This document shows, one piece after another, positions 52,087-60,299 of a stretch of DNA of 64,000 nt. The number at the start of each line of letters is the position of its first letter. Position 1 is the stretch's first letter. The stretch is from the NCBI GenBank assembly GCA_037443425.1, contig JBBIOI010000001.1, forward strand, positions 34,986 to 98,985. The letters run 5' to 3'. Made by a program: the position numbers and the translations under genes. Source of the DNA: JBBIOI01 sp037443425. Its GTDB lineage: Bacteria; Desulfobacterota; BSN033; UBA1163. The notes under the pieces are model-generated. The model did not search any database and was not told the origin of the DNA. It was given only the letters and a program-made list of their open reading frames with translations.

Positions 52087-53136
52087 TTGAAACTCAATAT
52101 CCTAATTCTCTTATTAATTTCTATCATCTTTAATGGCTGTTCGAAATGGAAATCGAGTCTTCCAGAGGTAAAACTTGTTGAACAACAAGAATTCAACCTC
52201 TGGAAGACTGAAGCTCACTTATATCTTCCGGAGGAATTCAATCAGTATAAGGAAAAAATTAAAAAAGCTAAGGATAATCTAAGAGAAGTAGAATCAAAGA
52301 TATTCTTCTTAAGGGATTACACAGCTGTCCAAAAAGAGTTTCATGAAATCCTTAAACAAGGTGAAGAATTATCAAAAGCCCTTGATATTGAGTTAGAAAA
52401 AAGGTCTCTATTAATCCTTCAAAGGATTGCAAGGATTGAAGATAGAATAAACCAAATAAAAAGTTTTTCCTCAAATATAAACGAAGGTCTAAGGTTAAGG
52501 AAAGATATTACAAAGGCAGAAATAGTTCTTAATGAAGGTCGAGACCTGCATGGAAAAGGGAAATATATAAACTCAGAAGAGAAGTTAAATGTAGTTGAGA
52601 AATATCTTGATGGGATAGAAAGAGGACTAAACTCTGTATTAAGCCGCTTCAAAGATGTGAATCAAATAGAAAAATGGAGAAGATGGGCAAAAGAAGCGAT
52701 TAACGATTCAAAAAAAGGTGAATCTATTCTTGTAATAAAGATAGATAAAAAGTTAATCCTTTATAAAAATTCTAAACCAATGAAAGTTTATTCAATAGGA
52801 TTAGGAATAAGGGGACTTTCAGATAAATATCAAGCCAAGGACCATGCAACCCCTGAAGGACGATATAGAATTATTGCTAAGAATCCAAAGAGTAAATATT
52901 ATAAGGCCCTTTTGATCAACTATCCAAATGAAGAGGATGTAAGGGAATTTAAAAAAGCAAAGAGAACTGGTCTTATACCTAAAACAGCAAGCATAGGAGG
53001 ACTTATTGAAATCCATGGAGGTGGAAGTAACTCAATAACATATGGTTGCATATCCCTTGACAATAAAGACATGGAAGAACTTTTTAACCTTGTTGAAGTA
53101 GGGACTCCGGTTACAATAGTTGGCGCAATAAATTAG
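52087..53136 (+). CDS. Lipoprotein L,D-transpeptidase (YkuD), variant active-site motif
   Basis: 349 residues starting at a TTG directly after the previous stop. Lipobox FNG-C (Cys18), a coiled-coil N-terminal half (to about 190), then a YkuD catalytic domain: ILVIKIDKKLILYKNSKPMKVYSIGLG, DHATPEGRYRI, IEIHGGG and ITYGCISL. The catalytic Cys and the upstream His are present, but the usual S-H-G-C-I-R reads T-Y-G-C-I-S, losing His and Arg. Activity may be reduced or altered. It would crosslink peptidoglycan or attach lipoproteins at the outer membrane. Followed by a canonical L,D-transpeptidase. Confidence 0.85.
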   Translation: MKLNILILLLISIIFNGCSKWKSSLPEVKLVEQQEFNLWKTEAHLYLPEEFNQYKEKIKKAKDNLREVESKIFFLRDYTAVQKEFHEILKQGEELSKALDIELEKRSLLILQRIARIEDRINQIKSFSSNINEGLRLRKDITKAEIVLNEGRDLHGKGKYINSEEKLNVVEKYLDGIERGLNSVLSRFKDVNQIEKWRRWAKEAINDSKKGESILVIKIDKKLILYKNSKPMKVYSIGLGIRGLSDKYQAKDHATPEGRYRIIAKNPKSKYYKALLINYPNEEDVREFKKAKRTGLIPKTASIGGLIEIHGGGSNSITYGCISLDNKDMEELFNLVEVGTPVTIVGAIN

Positions 53137-53164
53137 TCTCAAATAGACAACTATTCATACTTTT

Positions 53165-53812
53165 ATGAGAAATTATTTTGATAAAAAAGTTGTAAAGAAA
53201 TTTGTATATATTGGCATTGCTTTGTTCATATTTATAGAAGCGATAGGCTATTTTATTGGCCTTCTAACATGGAATAAAGAAGATATCAATCTTTTATATA
53301 ACCCAAAAAAGTTAAAAACAATAAAATCAGAAAATCTTTTTTTAAAAAAAAGAATTGAATCTCTTAGACCCAATGGAGTCTATATCATTATAGATACCGG
53401 AGCTAACTTACTTTATCTCAAATCGAATGATAAAACCATATTAAAGACAATAATCTCTGCAGGGAGTGGAAATATCCTTGTTGATCCAACAGGTAAAAGG
53501 GAATGGATCTTTGAAACTCCAAGGGGGGTCTTTACAGTTCAATCAAAATTTGAGAGACCAGCATGGATAAAACCTGATTGGGCATTTATCGAGGAAGGAA
53601 AACCTATACCGAAAAAACTCTCAGAAAGAATCGAAGAAGGCGTACTTGGAGAGTATGCAATTGGATTGGGACAAGGCTATTTTATCCATGGCACCCTTTA
53701 TAAAAGGCTTTTAGGTAAAAATGTTACTCATGGGTGTATCAGGCTTGGAGATGAGGAGCTTAAAACTGTATATGAAAAAACTCCATATGGGGCAAAGGTG
53801 TTCATATTTTGA
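53165..53812 (+). CDS. Membrane-anchored L,D-transpeptidase (YkuD)
   Basis: 215 residues with an N-terminal TM helix (FVYIGIALFIFIEAIGYFIGLL) and a YkuD domain: GVYIIIDTGANLLYLKSN, TPRGVFTVQSK, YFIHGTLY and the intact NVTHGCIRLGDEEL. Catalyses 3-3 crosslinks or lipoprotein attachment in the periplasm. The full motif contrasts with the variant paralogue next to it. Four-base overlap (TTGA) with the next gene. Confidence 0.93.
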   Translation: MRNYFDKKVVKKFVYIGIALFIFIEAIGYFIGLLTWNKEDINLLYNPKKLKTIKSENLFLKKRIESLRPNGVYIIIDTGANLLYLKSNDKTILKTIISAGSGNILVDPTGKREWIFETPRGVFTVQSKFERPAWIKPDWAFIEEGKPIPKKLSERIEEGVLGEYAIGLGQGYFIHGTLYKRLLGKNVTHGCIRLGDEELKTVYEKTPYGAKVFIF

Positions 53813-54438
53813 GGCTTCTTTTATACACTGTCTTAATATCTTTTCTCTCATTAGAGGTTAATGCCTCTCCAATTTCAGATACAAAAAGGTTACTAAAGGA
53901 AAATCTTTTCCTCAATTCCGAATATAATCTTGCAAAAACATCTCAAATATATGTAATTTTTAATTTTGTAGAAAAAAAGGTTTTAATAAAAGCGAAAGGA
54001 TTGGTTTTAAAAGAGTATCCAATATTATCTTATGAGAGATGGGGTTATCAGATTATACCACGACCTTTAAAGCTGACAAAAAAAGGTGGGTTAATAAGTT
54101 TTAGAAGAAAAAAGATAGTTCCATCAAAAGATGGGACTAATATCCATTTAGATCAAGATTTTCTTGAGGTAAATGATATGCCATCTCGATATAAACTGAA
54201 ATGGGATGGATCTATTTGGATATTTGTAAGACCTAAATCAGAGAATATCTTTCCAAGGCTTTTAAACCTATTATCAATTTTAAAATCATATATTATAAGA
54301 CCCATGGATTCCTTAATATATACCTTAACTGGAAAGAGATATACTGAAATCGAAATCTATCTAAAAGAAATAGATTCGAAATCCCTTTTTTGGTCACTTC
54401 AGGAAGGCTATCAGTTCATTATCTTTATGGATGAATAA
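53809..54438 (+). CDS. Secreted protein of unknown function
   Basis: 209 residues beginning at TTG overlapping the previous stop. Signal peptide MRLLLYTVLISFLSLEVNAS, then a basic beta-rich domain (IYVIFNFVEKKVLIKAKGLVLKEYPILSYERWGY and DGTNIHLDQDFLEVNDMPSRYKLKWDGSIWIFVRP). The C-terminal half has hydrophobic stretches but no clear TM helix. Operon context with L,D-transpeptidases suggests a cell-envelope role. No family recognised. Confidence 0.75.
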   Translation: MRLLLYTVLISFLSLEVNASPISDTKRLLKENLFLNSEYNLAKTSQIYVIFNFVEKKVLIKAKGLVLKEYPILSYERWGYQIIPRPLKLTKKGGLISFRRKKIVPSKDGTNIHLDQDFLEVNDMPSRYKLKWDGSIWIFVRPKSENIFPRLLNLLSILKSYIIRPMDSLIYTLTGKRYTEIEIYLKEIDSKSLFWSLQEGYQFIIFMDE

Positions 54439-54454
54439 ATCTTAAATTTTTATA

Positions 54455-55477
54455 TCAGGACTTTGACGCATTATAAATACACACTCTATTTCGGCCACCT
54501 CTTTTAGCCTCATAAAGTGCTTGATCAGCAATCCTTATCAGATCTTCTTTTGATCTAACCCGATGACTTGGGAAATTTGCTATACCTAAACTTACTGTAA
54601 GGTGAAGTTGTGTTTGTCCAACCTCGAATGTTGTATTTTCGACTAATCTTCGAATCCTTTCAGCAATCATAAAAGACTCTTCCAATCCTGCATCTGGTAA
54701 TATTAATACAAACTCTTCACCTCCATAGCGAGCAATAGTATCCTTTTTGCGAACCGATTTCTTTAAAAGATCTGCAATCTCCTTAAGGACCTTATCTCCC
54801 TCTGTATGTCCAAGTGTATCATTAATCTTTTTAAAATGATCAATATCAACCATTACTATTGAAAGAGGGGTTTCGCCAAAAAAGGCCTTCTGTGCCTCTA
54901 CCTCAAACCTCTCTTCAAAATACCTCCTATTATAAAGATTTGTTAGGGTATCATAAATTGCAATATTTTTTATCGAACTAAGCCTTTGGATGTGTTTTAA
55001 ACTGGCTCCCATCTGATATCCAATAACAGAGAAAAATTGAAGGTCTTGTGCATCAAAGGCATTGTGTTGGTGACTGTTTATTGATATGCAACCAACAATT
55101 TTTCCTTCTATAATAATTGGTAGGGTCAAATAAGATTTTAATCTTATATTTTGATCTAAAATCATCTGCCCAGGCCTTAACTTCTTCTTCTCTAATTGAA
55201 GGTTTATTTTCTCTCTTTCAATCTCTTCTTCGGTTAGGGTTGAGAAGACTTTTAATATGTTTTTAATTGCCTCTTCTGTAAATAATGATGGACAAGATTC
55301 ATCCTGAATAATATAAAGTAAAAGATTTTCCCTCCAGAAAAAACCGAATGAAATAAAATCAAAAAGATTTGGTAGGTTTATGCCTGCGGAATCTACCACT
55401 TCTTTCAATTCAAAACTCATTCCAATTGCATTTAAGGTAGATCTTAAAACGTTAAGGTTTTTAAAAATGAGTTTCAA
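54455..55477 (-). CDS. Diguanylate cyclase with GAF-like sensor
   Basis: 340 residues. Residues 1-165 form a GAF-like sensor (YLTLPIIIEGKIVGCISINS). GGDEF domain with IYDTLTNLYNRRYFEER, DIDHFKKINDTLGHTEGD and active-site GGEEF at 252-256. The inhibitory I-site RxxD is at 243-246, five residues before it. It makes c-di-GMP from GTP in the cytoplasm with product feedback. 14 bp after the unknown gene upstream. Converges with the envelope operon. Confidence 0.94.
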   Translation of the reverse strand: MKLIFKNLNVLRSTLNAIGMSFELKEVVDSAGINLPNLFDFISFGFFWRENLLLYIIQDESCPSLFTEEAIKNILKVFSTLTEEEIEREKINLQLEKKKLRPGQMILDQNIRLKSYLTLPIIIEGKIVGCISINSHQHNAFDAQDLQFFSVIGYQMGASLKHIQRLSSIKNIAIYDTLTNLYNRRYFEERFEVEAQKAFFGETPLSIVMVDIDHFKKINDTLGHTEGDKVLKEIADLLKKSVRKKDTIARYGGEEFVLILPDAGLEESFMIAERIRRLVENTTFEVGQTQLHLTVSLGIANFPSHRVRSKEDLIRIADQALYEAKRGGRNRVCIYNASKS

Positions 55478-55491
55478 ATCTTTTCTCCGAT

Positions 55492-55890
55492 TTATTTCTG
55501 TGAAATAATCTTCTCTGCCTCTTTCACTTTTGGGAAGATCTTGGGAAATATCTCTTTATTAATAACCCCTTCTGCTAAAGATGAGAAAAGATTTATAAGA
55601 TTATTTATAAGACTCTGAAATCCCCTATGTATTTCTCCAGGCTGTATGTTTCTACAATTCTCCTTTATCTTATCAAAATAAATACCTTCTTCAGAAACCA
55701 TTATATTTGTTAAAAAAGAGTACCTTGATTCAAGTCTCTTTATTGCTAAACTAAAGAGGATGACTAAAATAGTCTCTCCGATCAATGCTGAAACAATATC
55801 CCAAATATCGGTCAGGAGATTATAGTAAATCTCTAAAACCAGATCAGAAGACCATTTGCCACCTTTACGGTCCTTAGTATATGCTTTCAT
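55492..55890 (-). CDS. Unknown 132-residue protein upstream of the diguanylate cyclase
   Basis: 132 residues, mostly helical; one hydrophobic helix region (IVSALIGETILVILFSLAIKRL) and EGIYFDKIKENCRNIQPGEIHRGFQSLINNLINLFSSLAEGVINKE. No signal peptide; not a clear membrane protein. 5 bp after the VTT gene and 14 bp before the cyclase. It may be a sensory partner for the cyclase. No family recognised. Confidence 0.7.
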   Translation of the reverse strand: MKAYTKDRKGGKWSSDLVLEIYYNLLTDIWDIVSALIGETILVILFSLAIKRLESRYSFLTNIMVSEEGIYFDKIKENCRNIQPGEIHRGFQSLINNLINLFSSLAEGVINKEIFPKIFPKVKEAEKIISQK

Positions 55891-55895
55891 ATCTT

Positions 55896-56618
55896 TTATT
55901 CAGATATTTTATTTTTTTCTCCTATTAGCTTTTTAATCATATTATGTATTTGATCATGATATATTGTAAAAACTATTATTATTAAAAAAGAGATGGATAA
56001 AAGGATTATCATTGTTTTATATTGATGGTCAAAAGCCTTCCCGCCCTGCAGGCATGCCATAAGTGTCCCAGGAATTCTTCCAATAGTTGAAATAATAAGA
56101 AATATTCCAGTATGCATGGGTGTTAAGCCTAATATATAACAGAGAGCATCTTTTGGAAAACCAGGTATCAAAAAGAGTAAAAAACTGAGTATCACACCTT
56201 CATGACCTACAAGATAATCGAATTTCTTTCTTACATTTTCAGGAACAAACTTTTCCAGTGCCAATCTTTCAAATATCCTGCCTAGCATGAAGGCAATCCA
56301 TGATCCTATAACAAGACCAATCATAGAGTATAGAAATCCCAATTTGACCCCAAAGAGATATCCACCTAAGAACTCTATTGCCCCTCCTGGTATCGGTGCA
56401 AAAATCACTTGGATAATCTGTATAAGCATATAAATCATTGGAGAATAGATCCCATAAGAAAATATGAATTTTTTTAACTGATGTTTGTTGTGTAAAAGAT
56501 CATAAAATCTTCCAAGTTTAAACCAGAGCTCAGAATTGTATCGAAATAGAAGGAAAACAAAAAATAACAGGCATCCGGCAATTAAAATCCATTTCCATTT
56601 TTTGTTTGATCTACTCAT
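55896..56618 (-). CDS. VTT/TVP38-TMEM64 family membrane protein
   Basis: 240 residues, about six helices. VTT (SNARE-associated Golgi/DedA-like) signature with FAPIPGGAIEFLGGYLFGVKLGFLYSMIGLVIGSWIAFMLGR and FLIPGFPKDALCYILGLTPM. Members scramble or transport lipids. Signal-anchor start FLLFRYNSELWFKLG. Operon with the unknown and cyclase genes. Confidence 0.9.
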   Translation of the reverse strand: MSRSNKKWKWILIAGCLLFFVFLLFRYNSELWFKLGRFYDLLHNKHQLKKFIFSYGIYSPMIYMLIQIIQVIFAPIPGGAIEFLGGYLFGVKLGFLYSMIGLVIGSWIAFMLGRIFERLALEKFVPENVRKKFDYLVGHEGVILSFLLFLIPGFPKDALCYILGLTPMHTGIFLIISTIGRIPGTLMACLQGGKAFDHQYKTMIILLSISFLIIIVFTIYHDQIHNMIKKLIGEKNKISE

Positions 56619-56700
56619 AAAGTTTTATTTATTCTATTTAAAAAAATTATATTTTTCAATAACATAAAAAAGGCAATTAGTAAACTGTCCTTCTAATTTC

Positions 56701-56729
56701 TTGAAAATCTTAAATTGTTATTCTATTAT
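56701..56729 (+). promoter_or_regulatory. Sigma-70-type promoter for the gene at 56750
   Basis: TTGAAA (56701-56706), 17 bases, TATTAT (56724-56729), then AAGGAGGG and the ATG at 56750. The SD falls within the initiation region, giving a very short leader. Confidence 0.6.
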
Positions 56730-56749
56730 TTTTAAGGAGGGTTTAAGCT

Positions 56750-57379
56750 ATGAAAAACAAAAAATTGACCTTGGCTTTAATATTATTATTTATGTCTTTT
56801 GTTTTCCTTATTCCTTTAGGATGGACCCAGGCCGAATCTGAAACTAAGTTTCAGCCTGTTAGAGTTGCCTCGTGGTGGAAAGCAACCACACCAGCAGTTA
56901 AAGAGACTAAACCCGTAACAAAACCACCTAAAATTATTAATTCATTTGCCGTGGAAAGAGGACCTTATGGATATATATGGAAAATCTATTTAGAAGCAGA
57001 AGACCCAGAGGGAGATATGGATAAAATCGCATCATTGGTAGAAGAACCAGGTTTTGGTTCCTATTTTACTGACTGGATTATACTTAAACCTCAATACCGA
57101 AAGTATTTTAAAGGCTATATTCAATGGAATACTCGCAGTGTAAGCGGGTCGCTTCCTGAATGGACTCAGATAACATTAAGGGTTTCTATTTTTGATAAAG
57201 CTGGAAATGAAAGCAACGAAGTGGTTTTTCCCTTCACATTCGAACATGGTATAAAGTCACCATATCAATATGAGTTACCCTCCCCGTTTGATAAAAAAGA
57301 TTTGCCACGAATTGGGCATATTAATATTGATCTCTTCCCTCCAGGAGGAATGGGAAGCGAATCCCCATATATAAATTAA
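56750..57379 (+). CDS. Secreted protein of unknown function
   Basis: 209 residues. Signal peptide MKNKKLTLALILLFMSFVFLIPLGWTQA; then a Lys/Pro/Thr-rich stretch and a beta-sandwich-looking domain (WKIYLEAEDPEGDMDKIASLVEEPGF, GYIQWNTRSVSGSLPEWTQITLRVSIFDKAGNESNEVVFPFTF), which resembles Ig-like or Big-domain extracellular modules. A Pro/Gly/Ser tail ends it. Monocistronic with strong SD AAGGAGGG. Function unknown; probably extracytoplasmic. Confidence 0.8.
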   Translation: MKNKKLTLALILLFMSFVFLIPLGWTQAESETKFQPVRVASWWKATTPAVKETKPVTKPPKIINSFAVERGPYGYIWKIYLEAEDPEGDMDKIASLVEEPGFGSYFTDWIILKPQYRKYFKGYIQWNTRSVSGSLPEWTQITLRVSIFDKAGNESNEVVFPFTFEHGIKSPYQYELPSPFDKKDLPRIGHINIDLFPPGGMGSESPYIN

Positions 57380-57534
57380 TAAAAAATGGTTAAATTGTAA
57401 TAATAACCTCTCATTCTCTCACCAAATTTTATTATTTCTATAAAATTGATAGCGGAATTTTGCTAAGATTTTTTGTGGCTTGATTTATTGATTTTTTTCT
57501 ATTAGATTATAAAAGACATAAAAAATTATAAAAA

Positions 57535-57607
57535 GGTCCCATCGTCTAGTGGCCTAGGACATCGGCCTCTCACGCCGAAAACACGGGTTCGAATCCCGTT
57601 GGGACCA
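57535..57607 (+). tRNA. tRNA-Glu (anticodon CTC)
   Basis: 73-nt cloverleaf. Acceptor GGTCCCA pairs with TGGGACC, anticodon stem TCGGC/GCCGA has the loop CTCTCAC with anticodon CTC, and the T arm is ACGGG-TTCGAAT-CCCGT. Discriminator base A; no CCA encoded (next bases TAA), so CCA must be added. Reads GAG glutamate codons. A second Glu isoacceptor (TTC) must exist elsewhere. Confidence 0.97.
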
Positions 57608-57992
57608 TAATAATTTCAATAAATTAGCTCATTTTTTATTGTCACCAGACCGCCACAAAAAACTTTTTTAATTGAAACCTCTGAAAAGGTTTTTTTAAAT
57701 TCTCTTCTTTTTTTCTATCTCTCTTTTTTCTCCTTTCTCCTTATCCCACCCTGTCTCAAGAAGTTTGTAGGTAAGCATTAAAATGGAATGAAAATAAATT
57801 AAAAATAAAATTTAAATCGATAAACCTTTATCTAACTGTTACCCTATAAAAAATATTTTTGCTGAAACAGGCTGAGTTTAGATGGATGCTTATCAAACAG
57901 TGCATTGCCAAAAGTGTAGATATGACCCTAAGCTTTTTCTCGCTCAGATTTATTGCCAAATATATGGTTTCATGTTAAAGAGAATTTAAACT
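57608..57992. other. 385-bp gene-free stretch
   Basis: AT-rich spacer between the tRNA and the acyl-CoA synthetase alpha gene. The only coding hint is a 35-codon frame at 57882-57989 with HCQKCRYD, but it has no SD and no neighbour support. No clear hairpin with U-run was seen. Confidence 0.5.
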
Positions 57993-59369
57993 ATGGATAT
58001 TAGTAAATTATTCAATCCAAAATCCTTAGCTGTTATAGGAATCTCATTGACAAATGAAAGACACCCTGCAAATGTTATCTATAATAAGAATAAATTCAGA
58101 ATGAAGGTTGAAGTTTATCCTGTTAATGAACGAGGCGGCATCTACCAGGGTGAAAAGGTTTATTCCAATATAAGAGATATACCAAAAGAGGTTGATCTTG
58201 CCTTAATAGCAACTCGAGCAGAGTCAGTTCCTGAAATTATGGGCGATTGTATAAAGGCAGGGGTAAAAGGGGCTATCATAATTTCTAGTGGTTTTGCTGA
58301 GGTTGGAAATAGAGAACTACAGGACCGTATAGTTTCGATTGCAAAAGATTTTGAATTTCCTTTTATTGGTCCAAATTGTTTGGGGATATACTGCTATCCT
58401 CTGTACGATACTTTTTTTGTACCGAGCGAAAGAATAGTAAGACCAGAAAAGGGTAAGGTTGCACTTATTAGTCAGAGTGGAGGAATACTGGTAGATCATA
58501 TGGTGAAATTGGCCGAAGAGGGAGTCGGTCTTTCAAAGGCTGTAAGCATAGGTAATAAGGCACTTATTGGAGAGGTTGAACTTTTAGATTATTTCGCCAA
58601 TGACCCTGAAACAAGTGTAGTTGCATTTTACATTGAAGGATTTGGGAAAAAAGAAGGCCGAAGTTTTGTTAAAAAGGCAGAAGAAATTCGTAAGCCAGTT
58701 ATAGTTTTAAAAGCTGGAAAAACTCCAAATGGAGTAACTGCAGTAGCAAGTCATACAGCTTCAATGGCAGGAGATTATAATGTTTTTTCTTCTGTATTAG
58801 CTCAATACGGAATTCTTGAAGCAAAAGATGAATATGAATTAATACCATTCTGTGAGGTCTTTAGCTGTTATAAAAACTCAATAAAAGGGAATATAGGTAT
58901 TATAACTGGGAGTGGAGGACATGGAGCAATTGCTGTTGATATCTGCCAATCTCATGGACTTTTTGTGCCAATCCTTTCAGAGTCGGATCAAAAGGGGTTA
59001 AGAGAAAAGATCTCACATAAAATTCAAGGCATTTCCTCATTAAAAAATCCGATTGATTTAACTGGAAGTGCTATAGATGATGATTTCGTTTCTGCTGCAA
59101 AATTTTTAGGTGAATATAAGGAAGTTGATTGTCTGCTTGTGCTTCTTCTTCCATACTTACCCGGTATCTCCTCAGATATTGGGGCAAGACTCGGTCAGAT
59201 ATATCGAGAGACCGGAAAACCTATCATAGCTTATGTCCCCCATGTGGATAAGTTTATGATGTTTGTAGAAGGGTTTCAGCTTAATCTTATCCCTGTTGCA
59301 CATTCAATAGAGGAAGCAGTCCACATGGCAGAGGCATTAAAGAGATACAATAGATGCAATAGATGTTAA
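57993..59369 (+). CDS. acdA: ADP-forming acyl-CoA synthetase, alpha subunit
   Basis: 458 residues: N-terminal CoA-binding Rossmann domain (KSLAVIGISLTNERHPANVIYNKN), then ligase-CoA domains with LISQSGGILVDHM and the phospho-His-containing SHTASMAGDYNVF. The enzyme makes ATP from acetyl-CoA (or other acyl-CoA) and ADP, common in fermentative and syntrophic anaerobes. Overlaps its beta subunit gene by seven bases. acd name by function; the subtype (acetate versus aryl or branched acids) is not decidable here. Confidence 0.9.
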   Translation: MDISKLFNPKSLAVIGISLTNERHPANVIYNKNKFRMKVEVYPVNERGGIYQGEKVYSNIRDIPKEVDLALIATRAESVPEIMGDCIKAGVKGAIIISSGFAEVGNRELQDRIVSIAKDFEFPFIGPNCLGIYCYPLYDTFFVPSERIVRPEKGKVALISQSGGILVDHMVKLAEEGVGLSKAVSIGNKALIGEVELLDYFANDPETSVVAFYIEGFGKKEGRSFVKKAEEIRKPVIVLKAGKTPNGVTAVASHTASMAGDYNVFSSVLAQYGILEAKDEYELIPFCEVFSCYKNSIKGNIGIITGSGGHGAIAVDICQSHGLFVPILSESDQKGLREKISHKIQGISSLKNPIDLTGSAIDDDFVSAAKFLGEYKEVDCLLVLLLPYLPGISSDIGARLGQIYRETGKPIIAYVPHVDKFMMFVEGFQLNLIPVAHSIEEAVHMAEALKRYNRCNRC

Positions 59370-60049
59370 CAGAGGAAATAAGAAACATTATCACTGAGTC
59401 AGAATCATGGGGATGGATCATGGAACCCGAAGCAAAAAAGATTCTATCCCTTAAGGGGATTGATATCCCTCGCTTTATTTTTACAACCGATATTGAAGAA
59501 GCAATAAATTTTGCTGAAAAGATTGGATACCCTGTAGTAGCAAAAATAGTGTCTCCCAAGGTTATTCATAAATCTGAGAAAAAAGGCGTTGAAATTGGAA
59601 TCAAAGATGATAAAAGGTTGAGGAAGATCTTTAATAAATTTTATAAGATTGAAGGTTTCAAAGGAATTCTTATTGAAGAAATGATTAATGGGATAGAGTT
59701 AATTATCGGGGCCAAGAATGATTATCAATTCGGCCCTGTGATACTATTTGGCTTAGGAGGTATATGGACTGAGATTTATCGGGATATAATTTTGAGAATG
59801 GCTCCGCTTAGGCCTAAAGACATCGAAACAATGATAAATTGTATTAAGGCAAGACCGCTCCTTGAAGGCTATCGGGGAGCACCGAGGGTAAATCTTGAAG
59901 AATTGAATAGACTTCTTTTTAAGTTTTCAGATCTTGTTATGGAGTTTGAAGAATATTTTGAGTCAATCGATTTAAACCCTGTAATATGTTCTTCCGAAAG
60001 ATGTGTTATTGCTGATGCACGAATAATGTTGAAAAGAAATGGGCTTTGA
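59363..60049 (+). CDS. acdB: ADP-forming acyl-CoA synthetase, beta subunit (ATP-grasp)
   Basis: 228 residues of the ATP-grasp beta subunit: GYPVVAKIVSPKVIHKSEKKGVEIGIKDD, LIEEMINGIELIIGAKNDYQFGPVILFGLGGI, and a DLNPVICSSERCVIADARIML end. Binds ADP/ATP and completes phosphoryl transfer from the alpha-subunit His. Start ATG lies inside the alpha stop region (seven-base overlap), giving tight coupling. A cysteine-rich segment (CSSERC) near the end is unexplained. Confidence 0.9.
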   Translation: MLTEEIRNIITESESWGWIMEPEAKKILSLKGIDIPRFIFTTDIEEAINFAEKIGYPVVAKIVSPKVIHKSEKKGVEIGIKDDKRLRKIFNKFYKIEGFKGILIEEMINGIELIIGAKNDYQFGPVILFGLGGIWTEIYRDIILRMAPLRPKDIETMINCIKARPLLEGYRGAPRVNLEELNRLLFKFSDLVMEFEEYFESIDLNPVICSSERCVIADARIMLKRNGL

Positions 60050-60052
60050 ATC

Positions 60053-60299
60053 TTAAAAGCAAATTGTCGTCATTACAAGCTCAATGGCCTTGGCCGATGA
60101 AATTTTTGGGTAGAAGTTTAAATTTAAAATTCTATGAGGTTTATCGGTCTCGCCATCATCAAGATTAAAGTCTTCTTTAAGTTTCGCAACAGCTTTAGCA
60201 TTTTTTACTTTTAATAATGGATGACTCCAAATCTACCAAAATCCACAAGACGATAATCTTGTAATAATTTAAAATAGGATTTATATTTATTCTCAAGTA
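60053..60299 (-). pseudogene. Frameshifted C-terminal gene fragment
   Basis: On the minus strand a coding-like frame (ENKYKSYFKLLQDYRLVDFGRF) runs from the rhomboid start, then the sense continues one frame over as WSHPLLKVKNAKAVAKLKEDFNLDDGETDKPHRILNLNF and ends ELVMTTICF-stop at 60053. The two frames join near 60225. Coding character and the internal frameshift suggest the tail of a decayed gene whose 5' part is gone. Family not recognised; noise is less likely given the charged, non-repetitive composition. Confidence 0.5.

Noticed and set aside
57882..57989. 35-codon frame with HCQKCRYD
   Set aside because: No SD, no conserved context; chance is likely in AT-rich spacer.
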